The notes: generated by a model not told the origin, from the sequence alone. 55,736 bases of DNA from Bacteroidales bacterium (GCA_017477425.1 JAFUVT010000023.1:1-55736); one strand, 5' to 3'; counted from the first letter of the stretch, positions 27,098-35,738 are shown. Translations and numbers: made by a program.

Positions 27098-28090
27098 ATG
27101 AATATTACCGCTTCTCAAGTTAACGAACTGAGACAAATGACGGGCGCCGGCATGATGGACTGCAAGAAGGCCCTCGTCGAGACCGATGGCGACATCCAGG
27201 CCGCTATCGACATCCTCCGTAAGAAGGGTATGGCCAAGGCCGCCAAGCGTGCCGACCGCAACGCCAGCGAAGGCTGCGTGCTGTCGAAAGCCACTGAGGA
27301 CCACAAGTACGCCGCCATCATCATGGTGAACTGCGAGACCGACTTCGTGGCCAACAACGCCGATTTCGTGAAATTCACGAAAGACGTGCTCGACATGGCC
27401 GTAGCCAACCGCGTGAAGGACATCGACACCCTGAAGGCCATGATGATTGACGGCCAGACCGTTGAGGCTCTCGTCGCCAACCAGAGCGCCGTCACCGGTG
27501 AGAAGACCGAATTGGGTGCCTTCAAGGTTTTGGAAGGCGCTTATGTGGCCAACTACAACCACCCTGGCAACCGCCTCGCCACCATCGTCGAGATGAACAA
27601 GGACTTCAACGGCGTTGAGGAAGTGAGCCACGAGGTGTGCATGCACGTCGCCGCCATGAACCCGCTGTCGGTGAGCGAAGCCTCCATCCCGCAAGAGGTG
27701 AAGGATCGCGAGTTTGCCGTTGCCGTCGACAAGACCAAGGAAGAGCTTATCGGCAAGGAAGTCGAGAAAGCCCTCCGCAAGGCTGGCATCAACCCCAACC
27801 ACGTCGACAGCGATGACCACATCGACTCGAACATCACCAAGGGTTACATCACCGCCGAGCAAGGCGCTCAGGCCCGCGAGATCAAGGCTACCGTTCCCGG
27901 AACCGTGAACCTCAACGAAGGCATGATCCAAAACATCGCCAAAGGCCGTCTGAACAAGTTCTTCAAGGAGAGCTGCCTGCTCAACCAGGTTTCTCTCGTC
28001 GCCGATCCCAAGACGGTTGCCGAATACATCCAGGCCGCCGACAAGGAAGCCACGGTGTGCAACTTCGTTCGCATCAAGTTGGGCGAATAA
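27098..28090 (+). CDS. tsf: Elongation factor Ts
   Basis: The 330-residue protein begins with the UBA-like domain containing 'LRQMTGAGMMDCKKAL' and the EF-Tu contact motif 'NCETDFVANN'. The length, longer than E. coli's 283, is usual for Bacteroidales and reflects an enlarged second half. It exchanges GDP for GTP on EF-Tu. Confidence 0.98.
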   Translation: MNITASQVNELRQMTGAGMMDCKKALVETDGDIQAAIDILRKKGMAKAAKRADRNASEGCVLSKATEDHKYAAIIMVNCETDFVANNADFVKFTKDVLDMAVANRVKDIDTLKAMMIDGQTVEALVANQSAVTGEKTELGAFKVLEGAYVANYNHPGNRLATIVEMNKDFNGVEEVSHEVCMHVAAMNPLSVSEASIPQEVKDREFAVAVDKTKEELIGKEVEKALRKAGINPNHVDSDDHIDSNITKGYITAEQGAQAREIKATVPGTVNLNEGMIQNIAKGRLNKFFKESCLLNQVSLVADPKTVAEYIQAADKEATVCNFVRIKLGE

Positions 28091-28108
28091 ACCAGAACAA
28101 TCGTTGTA

Positions 28109-28128
28109 GAGACGTTGCGCGCAACGTC
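28109..28128. repeat. 20-bp perfect palindrome
   Basis: AGACGTTGCGCGCAACGTCT is perfectly self-complementary and lies between the tsf stop and its terminator. It resembles a short dispersed palindrome (GTAGAGACGTTG type) remembered from other genomes, which suggests a non-autonomous mobile repeat. Confidence 0.7.
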
Positions 28129-28143
28129 TGTACCAAACCAAAT

Positions 28144-28178
28144 AAAAACGCATTCCAGGATTTTGGAGTGCGTTTTTT
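28144..28178 (+). terminator. Terminator after tsf
   Basis: AAAACGCA and TCCA pair with TGGA and TGCGTTTT around a short loop, followed by a run of nine Ts. Confidence 0.88.
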
Positions 28179-28201
28179 TTTGTTTGATTTCGGAAAAATG
28201 T

Positions 28202-28209
28202 GTAGTTTT
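28202..28209 (+). promoter_or_regulatory. Promoter -7 box upstream of the IS insertion
   Basis: TAGTTTTG lies 21 bases before the ATG at 28231. It would have driven the reading frame now interrupted by the IS element. Confidence 0.6.
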
Positions 28210-28230
28210 GCATGTCTAAAACAATTTGTC

Positions 28231-28275
28231 ATGCCAACGATATATGAGTATTTGGGGATTATCATCCTATATAAT
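28231..28275 (+). pseudogene. 5' end of a gene interrupted by the IS element
   Basis: ATG at 28231 opens 15 codons ('MPTIYEYLGIIILYN') up to the TATAAT repeat that borders the IS element; in the element the frame ends after three more codons. Skipping the element and one repeat copy continues this frame without a stop through 29591-29635 into the AAA+ gene at 29636. It also resembles the start of DUF4160 proteins ('MPTI..'), so it may be a remnant of an unrelated small gene instead. Confidence 0.55.
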
Positions 28276-28309
28276 GCTCCCTAAAATTTAGACCAAAGGT
28301 TAAAGTGGT

Positions 28310-28317
28310 TATCTTTG
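28310..28317 (+). promoter_or_regulatory. Transposase promoter -7 box
   Basis: TATCTTTG lies just inside the left end of the IS, 22 bases before the orfA ATG. Confidence 0.6.
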
Positions 28318-28338
28318 CAAAAACGAAAGGGAAAAAAG

Positions 28339-28635
28339 ATGACCAACACGAAGACAAGGAGCCGCCGGAAGTTCACGGCGGAGTTCAAGGCGAAAGTCGC
28401 CATGGAGGCATTACAGGAGAGACTGACATTGAGTGAGTTGAGCAAGAAGTACGAAGTCCATCCGAACCTGATCACGAAATGGAAGAACCAGCTGAAGGAG
28501 CAAAGCACAGGCGTTTTCAAGGAACGTGGAGAGGCCACAGACGACGCCAAGGACAAGCTCATAGAGCAGTTGTACAAGACCATCGGGTCGCTGACGATGG
28601 ACGTGGAGTTCCTAAAAAAAAAGCTGTCGCTATGA
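28339..28635 (+). CDS. IS3-family transposase OrfA
   Basis: The 98-residue protein has the HTH_Tnp_1 pattern 'RRKFTAEFKAKVAMEAL...LSELSKKYEVHPNLITKWKNQ' and a C-terminal leucine-zipper-like helix. The start at 28339 ('MTNTKTRSRRKF') is chosen over an upstream non-ATG start. A run of nine As at 28614-28622 contains the slippery heptamer A AAA AAG (28617-28623). This would allow a -1 frameshift to make the OrfAB fusion transposase, as in other IS3 elements. Confidence 0.92.
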   Translation: MTNTKTRSRRKFTAEFKAKVAMEALQERLTLSELSKKYEVHPNLITKWKNQLKEQSTGVFKERGEATDDAKDKLIEQLYKTIGSLTMDVEFLKKKLSL

Positions 28636-29474
28636 GCAAGGAAGAGCGCAAGAGGATGGTTTCCAAGGAGGAGAGGCTGAGCATTCGCCAACAATGCGTG
28701 CTGCTCGGCCTGTGCCGTACCTCGTTGTACTACACTGCATCGGAGGAGACGGCGGAGAACCTGGAGATCATGCGCCTTCTGGACCGGCAGTACGCCGTCA
28801 CGCCGTTCTACGGCCAGCGCCGCCTTCAGGCATGGCTCACGGAGAAGGGACATTCGGTGAACATCAAGCGTCTGCGGAGGCTGATGGGGCTGGTCCGGTG
28901 GAGGACACTGTTCCCGGAACACCGCACGACGGTCGCCGACAAGAAGGCATACAAGTACCCATACCTGCTGAAAGGCCTCGACATAGACCGCCGCAACCAA
29001 GTCTGGGAGCTTGACATCAGCTACATTCCGATGCGTCGCGGCTACATGTACCTGTTCGCCATCATAGACGTGTACACGCGCTACGTGGTGGGCTGGAGCC
29101 TGAGCAACACGATGACGGCACAATGGTGCGTTGCGGTGCTCAGGGAAGCCTTCGAGCGCCACGGATGCCCTGAAATCGTCAACAGCGACCAAGGCAGCCA
29201 GTTCACCTCGGCAGACTATGTGGAGCTGATGGAAGACAACGGCGTCGCAATCAGCATGGACAGCCGAGGCCGTGCCTTGGACGACATCTTCATCGAGCGA
29301 CTGTGGCGCAGCGTGAAGCAGGAGCACGTCTACCTGAACCCTTGCGAGACGGGCGACGAGCTATGGCGCGGCCTGGACGGATACTTCCGCTTCTACAACG
29401 ACGAGAGGCTTCACCAAAGCCTCGGATACAAGGCACCTGCAAGCCGCTATCTCCTCAAGAAAGATGCAGCTTGA
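28632..29474 (+). CDS. IS3-family transposase OrfB (DDE integrase core)
   Basis: The separate start at 28632 overlaps the OrfA stop (ATGA), giving 280 residues. The catalytic triad is visible: Asp in 'WELDISYIP', Asp in 'VNSDQGSQFTS', and Glu in 'FIERLWRSVKQEHVY'. An HTH_21 domain ('YAVTPFYGQRRLQAWL') lies before the core. It can be made alone or, through the -1 slip, as OrfAB. The C-terminus 'YNDERLHQSLGYKAP' is standard and intact. Confidence 0.95.
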   Translation: MSKEERKRMVSKEERLSIRQQCVLLGLCRTSLYYTASEETAENLEIMRLLDRQYAVTPFYGQRRLQAWLTEKGHSVNIKRLRRLMGLVRWRTLFPEHRTTVADKKAYKYPYLLKGLDIDRRNQVWELDISYIPMRRGYMYLFAIIDVYTRYVVGWSLSNTMTAQWCVAVLREAFERHGCPEIVNSDQGSQFTSADYVELMEDNGVAISMDSRGRALDDIFIERLWRSVKQEHVYLNPCETGDELWRGLDGYFRFYNDERLHQSLGYKAPASRYLLKKDAA

Positions 29475-29515
29475 CAAAAAAACAACAAAAACGCTATCGA
29501 ATGAGAAACAATTTG

Positions 29516-29523
29516 TATATTTG
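29516..29523 (+). promoter_or_regulatory. Outward-facing promoter near the right IS end
   Basis: TATATTTG lies 67 bases inside the right end and points out toward the AAA+ gene at 29636. No clear -33 element was seen. Confidence 0.5.
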
Positions 29524-29635
29524 CATCGCTAACCCGCAAACGAAAACCACCTTAATCTCGCATATCTGAGGTTCAAACTTTGGGACGCATTATAATAGAA
29601 TCAAGATACCCGTTATTCAAAAAGGAGAAAATGAA

Positions 29636-31708
29636 ATGTTTTTAGATAAGAAAGATTTCGATGAAGCTTATGGAATTATCGAGGATTTGTTGTTTTTAAA
29701 GGATACGATATCTTCTGTTTCTGATAATCCAGAATTGTCATTGAATTTGTATAATGCAATTATTAATGATAATCGTGTCGAATTGAATTCCATTCAAGAA
29801 TTAGATAAAGCTGTTTCTGTTATTGTTTTTCGAGATGTTTTAGCCTGTTATTTTTCACTTGGTTTTTTTCAAGATTATCGCATGGGCGTTTTTGATTACT
29901 TCGATTTGTTTGATTATGCTGTAAATCATGTGGGAAAAGCTGTTGTATACGATGAGTATAATGGTCAAGGTATTACTCGTAGTTATTATCATGAAAAGCA
30001 CTTTAATAAACTGCGTAAATGGGCTTGCCAAGATATGGGAATACCTGTGTTGTATTCAATTCTAGTAAAGATAGATGAATCCGCAAGTTTGTTATATGTG
30101 GAGGTTTTGCAAAGGATTGTAAAACAAATTCTTGAAAAAAGCAGTTTTAGATTTATTGTTTCAGAAGAAGGGAGACGGTGGTCAAATATATTAAATGATA
30201 ATCCAAAACTTCTATTGAAAGTTGACAATGAAAGAAGAGTTGACAAAAAAGTTGATGAAACTCGAACGATTGTCATCAATCGAGACCAGTTTAACATGAT
30301 AAACAAAGTTACTGATGAACTTGTTAGCTTTATGCATTCCAATCTTGACGGCTCGCGTCCGTTAATGAAATTATTTGGTTCAGATCCTATATTAAGTTTG
30401 GTTGTTAAAGACAGCAATACATTAACTCTATTTGTAAAAGCGTTTGTTGCTAAAGATTTATGTAAGTGCTATAACAAACTAAATCATAGTATAGATATAG
30501 ATACATTGGAAGGTAAGGTGCTGTATATGTATTGCTTGAAAATTGGGACATCGGATACAGGAGTTTTTAATTACGATAGGTTTATAGAATTATGCAATCG
30601 AGACACCAATGATGTTGAAATAAAACAACTTAGGAAATCGTGTGCTGTGTTGCTAGAAGAGGGTAATCAGTTAGATTTAGGAGTGAAGGAAGGATTTCTC
30701 TTTCCATATTACCTAAATCAAATTGATTTAGAATTGAGTAAGAAATATATGGTGATACTTTACCGTTGTGCATCTGTCATTGCTAAGATAGATGGGCATA
30801 TTTCAGAGTCAGAGAGCCAATGGTTGAGTGATTTGGTAACACAAGTTGGAATTAGTAAAGAAGATGTTGATCATGAAAGTTTCAAAATAAAAGAAGGGAC
30901 GAACTCAAATCAAGAATTAGATTCGCTTATCGGCTTGGATTCCGTGAAGAAAGAAGTGATTTCTTTGGCCAATTTTATCAAAATGAAACAGATGAGAGAA
31001 TCCAAAGGACTAAAGACTCCTGGCATTTCTTATCATTGTGTATTTACTGGAAATCCTGGAACTGGCAAAACAACTGTGGCAAGGATTCTCGCAAGCATAT
31101 TCAAGGAATTAGGTATTCTTCAAAGTGGTCATTTGGTGGAAACAGACAGGTCAGGGTTGGTTGCTGAATATGTTGGCCAAACTGCTATTAAGACCAACAA
31201 GATAATTGATAGTGCACTTGATGGGGTTTTGTTTGTGGATGAGGCATATATGCTATTGGGCGGACAAAACGATTATGGGAAGGAAGCTATTGCTACGTTA
31301 TTGAAACGAATGGAGGATGACAGAGACCGTTTGATTGTGATATTGGCAGGATATTCACATGAAATGGAAGACTTTATCAGTTCGAATCCCGGACTTCGTT
31401 CAAGGTTTAATCGCTTTATTTTCTTCCCTGACTATTCATCAGAGGAATTGTTTCAAATCTTCAAGTTGAATGTCGAAAAGAATGAATATGTTATGAAAGA
31501 TGATGCGGCACAGTTTGTGAAGTCCAAACTTGACGATGTGCTGAAAACCAAACGTAATGACTTCGGCAATGCAAGATATGTACGCAACTATTTTGAGTCC
31601 GTTATCGAACATCAAGCTAATCGATTAGCCTCGGATGTGGATTTATCTGTAGAAAAACTAACCGAATTGACACTTGAAGATGTAAGCATGGGTCAGATAA
31701 ATAGTTAA
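29636..31708 (+). CDS. TerB-like/AAA+ ATPase of the CbbX/SpoVK type
   Basis: The 690-residue protein has ~370 N-terminal residues with no recognised domain, a TerB-like stretch ('VILYRCASVIAKIDGHISESE', ~372-395), and a C-terminal AAA+ module. That module has Walker A 'GNPGTGKTT' at 472-480, Walker B 'VLFVDEAYM' near 530 and an arginine-finger region 'GLRSRFNRFI' near 587. CbbX/SpoVK/EccA relatives remodel protein complexes. Codons are A+T-rich throughout, unlike the core genes, so it is probably acquired. An AGGAG site lies before ATG 29636, but the frame is open upstream to the IS end. The true original start may have been at 28231 before the IS insertion. Confidence 0.8.
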   Translation: MFLDKKDFDEAYGIIEDLLFLKDTISSVSDNPELSLNLYNAIINDNRVELNSIQELDKAVSVIVFRDVLACYFSLGFFQDYRMGVFDYFDLFDYAVNHVGKAVVYDEYNGQGITRSYYHEKHFNKLRKWACQDMGIPVLYSILVKIDESASLLYVEVLQRIVKQILEKSSFRFIVSEEGRRWSNILNDNPKLLLKVDNERRVDKKVDETRTIVINRDQFNMINKVTDELVSFMHSNLDGSRPLMKLFGSDPILSLVVKDSNTLTLFVKAFVAKDLCKCYNKLNHSIDIDTLEGKVLYMYCLKIGTSDTGVFNYDRFIELCNRDTNDVEIKQLRKSCAVLLEEGNQLDLGVKEGFLFPYYLNQIDLELSKKYMVILYRCASVIAKIDGHISESESQWLSDLVTQVGISKEDVDHESFKIKEGTNSNQELDSLIGLDSVKKEVISLANFIKMKQMRESKGLKTPGISYHCVFTGNPGTGKTTVARILASIFKELGILQSGHLVETDRSGLVAEYVGQTAIKTNKIIDSALDGVLFVDEAYMLLGGQNDYGKEAIATLLKRMEDDRDRLIVILAGYSHEMEDFISSNPGLRSRFNRFIFFPDYSSEELFQIFKLNVEKNEYVMKDDAAQFVKSKLDDVLKTKRNDFGNARYVRNYFESVIEHQANRLASDVDLSVEKLTELTLEDVSMGQINS

Positions 31709-31757
31709 AGGATTAATACCAGAGATTTTAAAACAAGTAGCGAAAGAGTTTTTATTA

Positions 31758-31790
31758 AGCGCATCCGAAATTTTCGGATGCGCTGTTTTT
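31758..31790 (+). terminator. Terminator after the AAA+ gene
   Basis: AGCGCATCCGAAA pairs with TTTCGGATGCGCT and is followed by GTTTTTG. Confidence 0.85.
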
Positions 31791-31806
31791 GTATTTGGAA
31801 AATCAA

Positions 31807-31814
31807 TACTTTTG
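31807..31814 (+). promoter_or_regulatory. Promoter -7 box of the DUF6155 gene
   Basis: TACTTTTG lies 17 bases before the ATG at 31832. Confidence 0.6.
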
Positions 31815-31831
31815 TTCCCAAATAATTCATT

Positions 31832-32347
31832 ATGTCAAAAGCCCAACTAAAGAAACATCTGAAAACTTTGGAAAAAGATGAAATCATCGAAATGGTGATG
31901 GAATTGTATGATGCTCGTAAGGAGGCAAAAGAGTATTTGGAGTTCTATTTGAATCCGAATGAAAGCAGCAAACTGGACAAATACAAGAAAATCATTGAGA
32001 ACGAATTCTATCCTTCGCGCGGCGAACCGAAAACGAGGTTTAACATATGTCGAAAAGCTGTCAACGATTTCATGAAACTCAAACCTGCACCGGAACTTGT
32101 TGCCGACTTGATGTTGTTTTATTGCGAGCAAGCCTGCCAGTTCTCGTATGACTTTGGCGACATGTGGGATGCTTTCTACACTGCCGTGGAAAACAATTTT
32201 GCCCGTGCCATTGAGTTTTTGCAGAAGAACGGACTTCTGGAGGCCAACGAAACACGAATCAAGCAAATCATAAGGCTGACCTCGCCTTGCGGTTGGGGAT
32301 TTCCCGATGCAATGGAGGAAATTTATGATGAAGCCTTGTATGGTTAA
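31832..32347 (+). CDS. DUF6155 family protein
   Basis: The 171-residue protein starts '[26 protein letters not shown]' and has the central '[11 protein letters not shown]...[14 protein letters not shown]' segment recalled for DUF6155, a small soluble family of unknown function. It has its own promoter and is bracketed by the AAA+ terminator. Its stop overlaps the convergent SEC-C gene by 4 bases. Confidence 0.7.
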   Translation: MSKAQLKKHLKTLEKDEIIEMVMELYDARKEAKEYLEFYLNPNESSKLDKYKKIIENEFYPSRGEPKTRFNICRKAVNDFMKLKPAPELVADLMLFYCEQACQFSYDFGDMWDAFYTAVENNFARAIEFLQKNGLLEANETRIKQIIRLTSPCGWGFPDAMEEIYDEALYG

Positions 32348-33450
32348 TTCTTCCCGCAGCAGTTCTTGTACTTCTTTCCACTACCGCAAGGGCAAGGGTC
32401 GTTGCGCCCGATTTTCGGACTGGCATTGACAAACGGGGAACCGTTTGAGCTGATGAAAGTCCCGAAATCGTCTTTCTTCTTTTCTGGAAGTCTGATGCCC
32501 ATTTCGAAGGCTTCCTTTGGCGAATGGCCTTTCAAATCCCAGCGAGGCAGTGAGTTTTGATAATTTGAATAAAGACCGACAACTTCGTTTGTCAGTTTTC
32601 TGTGCTTCGAAGGAAAATCGGCGAGCATTGCCTCGATGCCAGCCATGGGCGATTCCCTTTCTTGGATGATGAACCAAATGTCGGTCAGCGTCTGTTCGGC
32701 AGGCTCGATGGGCTTCGTGTCATTGAAGGTGTTGTCGGTGTAATTGAGCAAGTCAATCATGTCTTTCGTGAACTCACTTTTAAAAGCGGGATAAGGCAGA
32801 TGGCCTGCTGCCATAATCTCCTCGTATTCAAAAACCTTGTATGGGATGTTCTTTCGTTTTTGGATTTCTTTCCAGACCTTGTTTGCATTTTCGACCCATG
32901 GCGACACCAATACAGTCGAGTCTTCCATTCCATCCAATTGAGTGGAATACATATAAAAAAACTCCGAATTGGCTAATAATTTGGTCAAATCGTCAACCAC
33001 TTCTTCGGATGAGAAAGGAAAAAACTCGATTTCATCGATGAAGAGGTCGATGGGAAGGACGCCGTAAAGTGCCAACAGTCCATAGGCATATTGTTGAAAC
33101 CGTAGGAACTCGCGCATCAAATCGTTGTCGAACACCTCGGAAATGCAAGCTGAAATGGCCGCATGAACGTCATCGGTCATATAATAGGCATTGGTGGTAT
33201 CGGTAGAAGCATCATCGTCAATTTGAAGGAAATTGTAGACCACCGATGACAAAGGGAAATAAAGCAAGGGTTTCACCACCCTTGTGCCAGCTTCAAGGCC
33301 GGCGAGCTCTTTGAAGATTTCGATATCGTAGGGAGAAAGCGTTTTAAGCCAATCCGAAGCTGAAGAGAGTATGGCCGAACTCAATCTGTCGGCGAATTCC
33401 TTTTTAAGGGTCGATTCGGGGATTGAGGCATTAAAGTGTTCCGCAAACAT
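32344..33450 (-). CDS. SEC-C metal-binding-motif protein
   Basis: The C-terminus carries the SEC-C zinc motif '[19 protein letters not shown]', as at the end of SecA and many accessory proteins. The first ~340 residues are acidic and helical and were not recognised. It lies in a short A+T-richer patch with the AAA+ and DUF6155 genes. A 22-codon open frame (33460-33529, 'MGNKKPTFNCSSYKEALARL') lies upstream on the same strand in another frame. It may be a leader peptide or the real N-terminus split by a frameshift. Confidence 0.75.
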   Translation of the reverse strand: MFAEHFNASIPESTLKKEFADRLSSAILSSASDWLKTLSPYDIEIFKELAGLEAGTRVVKPLLYFPLSSVVYNFLQIDDDASTDTTNAYYMTDDVHAAISACISEVFDNDLMREFLRFQQYAYGLLALYGVLPIDLFIDEIEFFPFSSEEVVDDLTKLLANSEFFYMYSTQLDGMEDSTVLVSPWVENANKVWKEIQKRKNIPYKVFEYEEIMAAGHLPYPAFKSEFTKDMIDLLNYTDNTFNDTKPIEPAEQTLTDIWFIIQERESPMAGIEAMLADFPSKHRKLTNEVVGLYSNYQNSLPRWDLKGHSPKEAFEMGIRLPEKKKDDFGTFISSNGSPFVNASPKIGRNDPCPCGSGKKYKNCCGKN

Positions 33451-33546
33451 TACTAAAGCTCATTTGTCGAGCCGTGCCAATGCTTCCTTATAAGACGAGC
33501 AATTGAAAGTTGGCTTTTTGTTTCCCATTGTAATCGTAATTTGGCA

Positions 33547-33593
33547 CAAAACTACGAAAAATGTCAAATCGAAACGAAAAATGCGTAGTTTTG
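33547..33593. promoter_or_regulatory. Divergent promoters forming a 10-bp inverted repeat
   Basis: CAAAACTACG (33547-33556) and CGTAGTTTTG (33584-33593) are exact complements. Each contains a TAGTTTTG -7 box, pointing left to the SEC-C gene and right to the hexosaminidase gene. ACGAAAAATG is also directly repeated between them. Confidence 0.65.
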
Positions 33594-33614
33594 CCCCAAT
33601 AAAATCCTAGTCTT

Positions 33615-35738
33615 ATGAAAAAACTATCCTATTTGATTGTCGCGGCACTACTTCTATCAGCCTGCGCAAAGGAACAACTGCCTCAAGCCAATTACGACAT
33701 TGTTCCACAACCTAAGGAGCTGACAGTCAACGAAGAGAAGCCCTTTGAACTGAGTCCCAAGACTGTCATTCGTTATGAAGACGGTCTTCAGCGCGAAGCG
33801 CAATTCCTCAGCGAGTACGTGAACGACATCATGGGCTTTGCCATGGAAATTCAAGAATATCAAGGTCAAACCGACGGCATTGTACTGAAATTGTCTCCCG
33901 ATGATTTCGACCAAGCCGAAGCCTATGAAATCAACGTCACGCCCAAGCAAGTCACCATTAAAGGCACTGATGCCTCCGGTGTGTTCTACGGTATCCAAAC
34001 CCTCCGGAAAAGCTTGCCAATCAGTCAACTGTCAACTGCAAACTGCAAACTGCCAACTGCAATAATCAACGACCATCCCACCTTCCCCTACCGCGGCATG
34101 CACCTCGATCCCTGCCGCCACTTCATTCCTTTGGACTCGGTGAAGGTTTACATCGACATGTTAGCCATGCACAACATGAACCAGTTCCATTTCCACCTCA
34201 GCGACGACCAAGGCTGGCGCATCGAAATAAAGAAGTACCCCGAACTGACAGAGATCGGAGCCTATCGCAACGGCACTGTCGTTGGGCACAACGGCAATCT
34301 CTACGATACCATACGCCACGGCGGTTTCTATACCCAAGACGAGCTCCGTGACCTCATCCAGTATGCCGCCGAGCGTCACATCAACATTATTCCCGAAATC
34401 GACCTGCCGGGCCACATGCAGGCGGCCTTGGCAACCTATCCACAGTTGGGATGCACGGGCGGTCCCTATGAGGTGTGGCGGCGTTGGGGCGTCTCCGAAG
34501 AGGTGCTTTGCGCAGGCAACGAGGAAGCCATGCTTTTCCTTGAGGATGTGCTCAACGAGGTGATGGACATCTTCCCATCGCCTTACATCCACATTGGCGG
34601 CGACGAATGCCCCAAGGTGCGTTGGGAGCAATGCCTGAAGTGTCAGGCCAAGATTAAAGAGCTGGGTATCAAGGGTGACGAACGCTTCTCGAAGGAAGAC
34701 TATCTGCAAAGCTATGTGATGAACCGCATGGCGAAGGTGGTGGAGGCACGCGGCCGTCGCGTCATCGGTTGGGACGAGATTCTGGAAGGCAACGTCTCCG
34801 AAACGGCCATCATCATGAGCTGGCGGGGCACCGAAGGCGGCATTGAGGCGGCACGCAAGGGTCACGACGTGATTATGGCGCCGTCGTCCTATCTCTATTT
34901 CGACTATTACCAAAGCGAGGACATCGCCAACGAGCCTTCCTGCATTGGCGGCTACTTGCCCGTGGAGCGTGTCTACAGCTTCCAGCCGCTGCCCAATGAG
35001 CTCACTCCCGAACAGCAGAAACACATCATCGGCGTGCAGGCCAACATCTGGACGGAATACATCGCTTCGTTCCGTCATGTGCAATATATGGCCATGCCGC
35101 GTATGGATGCCTTGGCCGAGTTGCAGTGGAACAATCCCGAGGAGCGCGACTTCGATGCTTTTGTGGAGCGTTGCCGCAAGATGGCGCAATTGTACGACCT
35201 GTACCATTACAACTATGCCAAGCATATCTTCAACCCGCAAGTTTGGACGGATACCGTAGCACCCAATCTGGCTACGCGCAAGCCCATCACCTTGCGCGAG
35301 CAACCCAATGAGCAATATGCCTACGAAGGGTCCAAGGTACTCAACGACGGTGAATTGGGTAGAAGTTCTTATAACTCAGGGCGTTGGCTCGGCTTCTGGG
35401 GCAAGACTTTGGATGCCGTCATCGACTTGGAGCAGCCTGCTGAGATGACGCATGCCCGTTTCCGCGCTCTTGTCAATAAAGGGGCTTGGATTTACAACCC
35501 GAGCGAAGCCAAGGTGCTCGTCTCGGATGATGGTGAGAACTTCCGCGAGGTGGCGCAACAGTCCATCCCGATTTCCACTTGGAGCGACAAGGACGGTATT
35601 TTCACTTATGAACTGGAGTTTGAACCCATTACTGCAAAGTTTGTGGAAGTGGTCGTCAAAGGCCACGACTTGCCCGAAGATCACGATGGTTTCGGCCATC
35701 CCGCTTGGGTTTTCGTGGATGAGATTGAAGTGTGGTGA
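33615..35738 (+). CDS. GH20 beta-N-acetylhexosaminidase lipoprotein
   Basis: The signal sequence ends with a lipobox at Cys17 ('LLLSAC'). The N-terminal GH20b domain (~25-145) is followed by the catalytic barrel starting 'PYRGMHLDPCRHF'. The catalytic pair Asp330-Glu331 lies in 'IHIGGDECPKVRW'. Residues ~600-707 form a C-terminal beta domain. It removes terminal N-acetylhexosamines from glycans at the cell surface or in the periplasm. A five-copy heptamer tract at 34024-34058, between the two domains, encodes 'SQLSTANCKLPTA', which looks inserted. Confidence 0.95.
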   Translation: MKKLSYLIVAALLLSACAKEQLPQANYDIVPQPKELTVNEEKPFELSPKTVIRYEDGLQREAQFLSEYVNDIMGFAMEIQEYQGQTDGIVLKLSPDDFDQAEAYEINVTPKQVTIKGTDASGVFYGIQTLRKSLPISQLSTANCKLPTAIINDHPTFPYRGMHLDPCRHFIPLDSVKVYIDMLAMHNMNQFHFHLSDDQGWRIEIKKYPELTEIGAYRNGTVVGHNGNLYDTIRHGGFYTQDELRDLIQYAAERHINIIPEIDLPGHMQAALATYPQLGCTGGPYEVWRRWGVSEEVLCAGNEEAMLFLEDVLNEVMDIFPSPYIHIGGDECPKVRWEQCLKCQAKIKELGIKGDERFSKEDYLQSYVMNRMAKVVEARGRRVIGWDEILEGNVSETAIIMSWRGTEGGIEAARKGHDVIMAPSSYLYFDYYQSEDIANEPSCIGGYLPVERVYSFQPLPNELTPEQQKHIIGVQANIWTEYIASFRHVQYMAMPRMDALAELQWNNPEERDFDAFVERCRKMAQLYDLYHYNYAKHIFNPQVWTDTVAPNLATRKPITLREQPNEQYAYEGSKVLNDGELGRSSYNSGRWLGFWGKTLDAVIDLEQPAEMTHARFRALVNKGAWIYNPSEAKVLVSDDGENFREVAQQSIPISTWSDKDGIFTYELEFEPITAKFVEVVVKGHDLPEDHDGFGHPAWVFVDEIEVW
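34024..34058 (+). repeat. Seven-base tandem repeat inside the GH20 gene
   Basis: There are five heptamers: GTCAACT twice, GCAAACT twice, GCCAACT once. The unit length is not a multiple of three, so a gain or loss of one copy would shift the frame. Confidence 0.85.

Larger units (their letters stand above)
28275..29590 (+). mobile_element. IS3-family insertion sequence, apparently complete
   Basis: Imperfect terminal inverted repeats run inward from each end. The left begins TGCTCCCTAAAATTTAGACC; the right, reversed, begins TGCGTCCCAAAGTTTGAACC. A further shared stretch is TTAAAGTGG against TTAAGGTGG. A TATAAT direct repeat (28270-28275 and 29591-29596) fits a 5-6 base target duplication, with the exact boundary ambiguous by one base. 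Two overlapping transposase frames with a slippery A-run are inside. Both frames are intact, so the element may be active. Confidence 0.88.

Noticed and set aside
28231..28275. Confident DUF4160 pseudogene
   Set aside because: Only the first few residues resemble DUF4160 and no remainder of that family is found after the IS; the in-frame join to the AAA+ gene explains the sequence better.
33460..33529. Exonuclease VII small subunit (from 'SSYKEALARL')
   Set aside because: Only ten residues match the pattern, the frame is 22 codons long, and xseA is not nearby.
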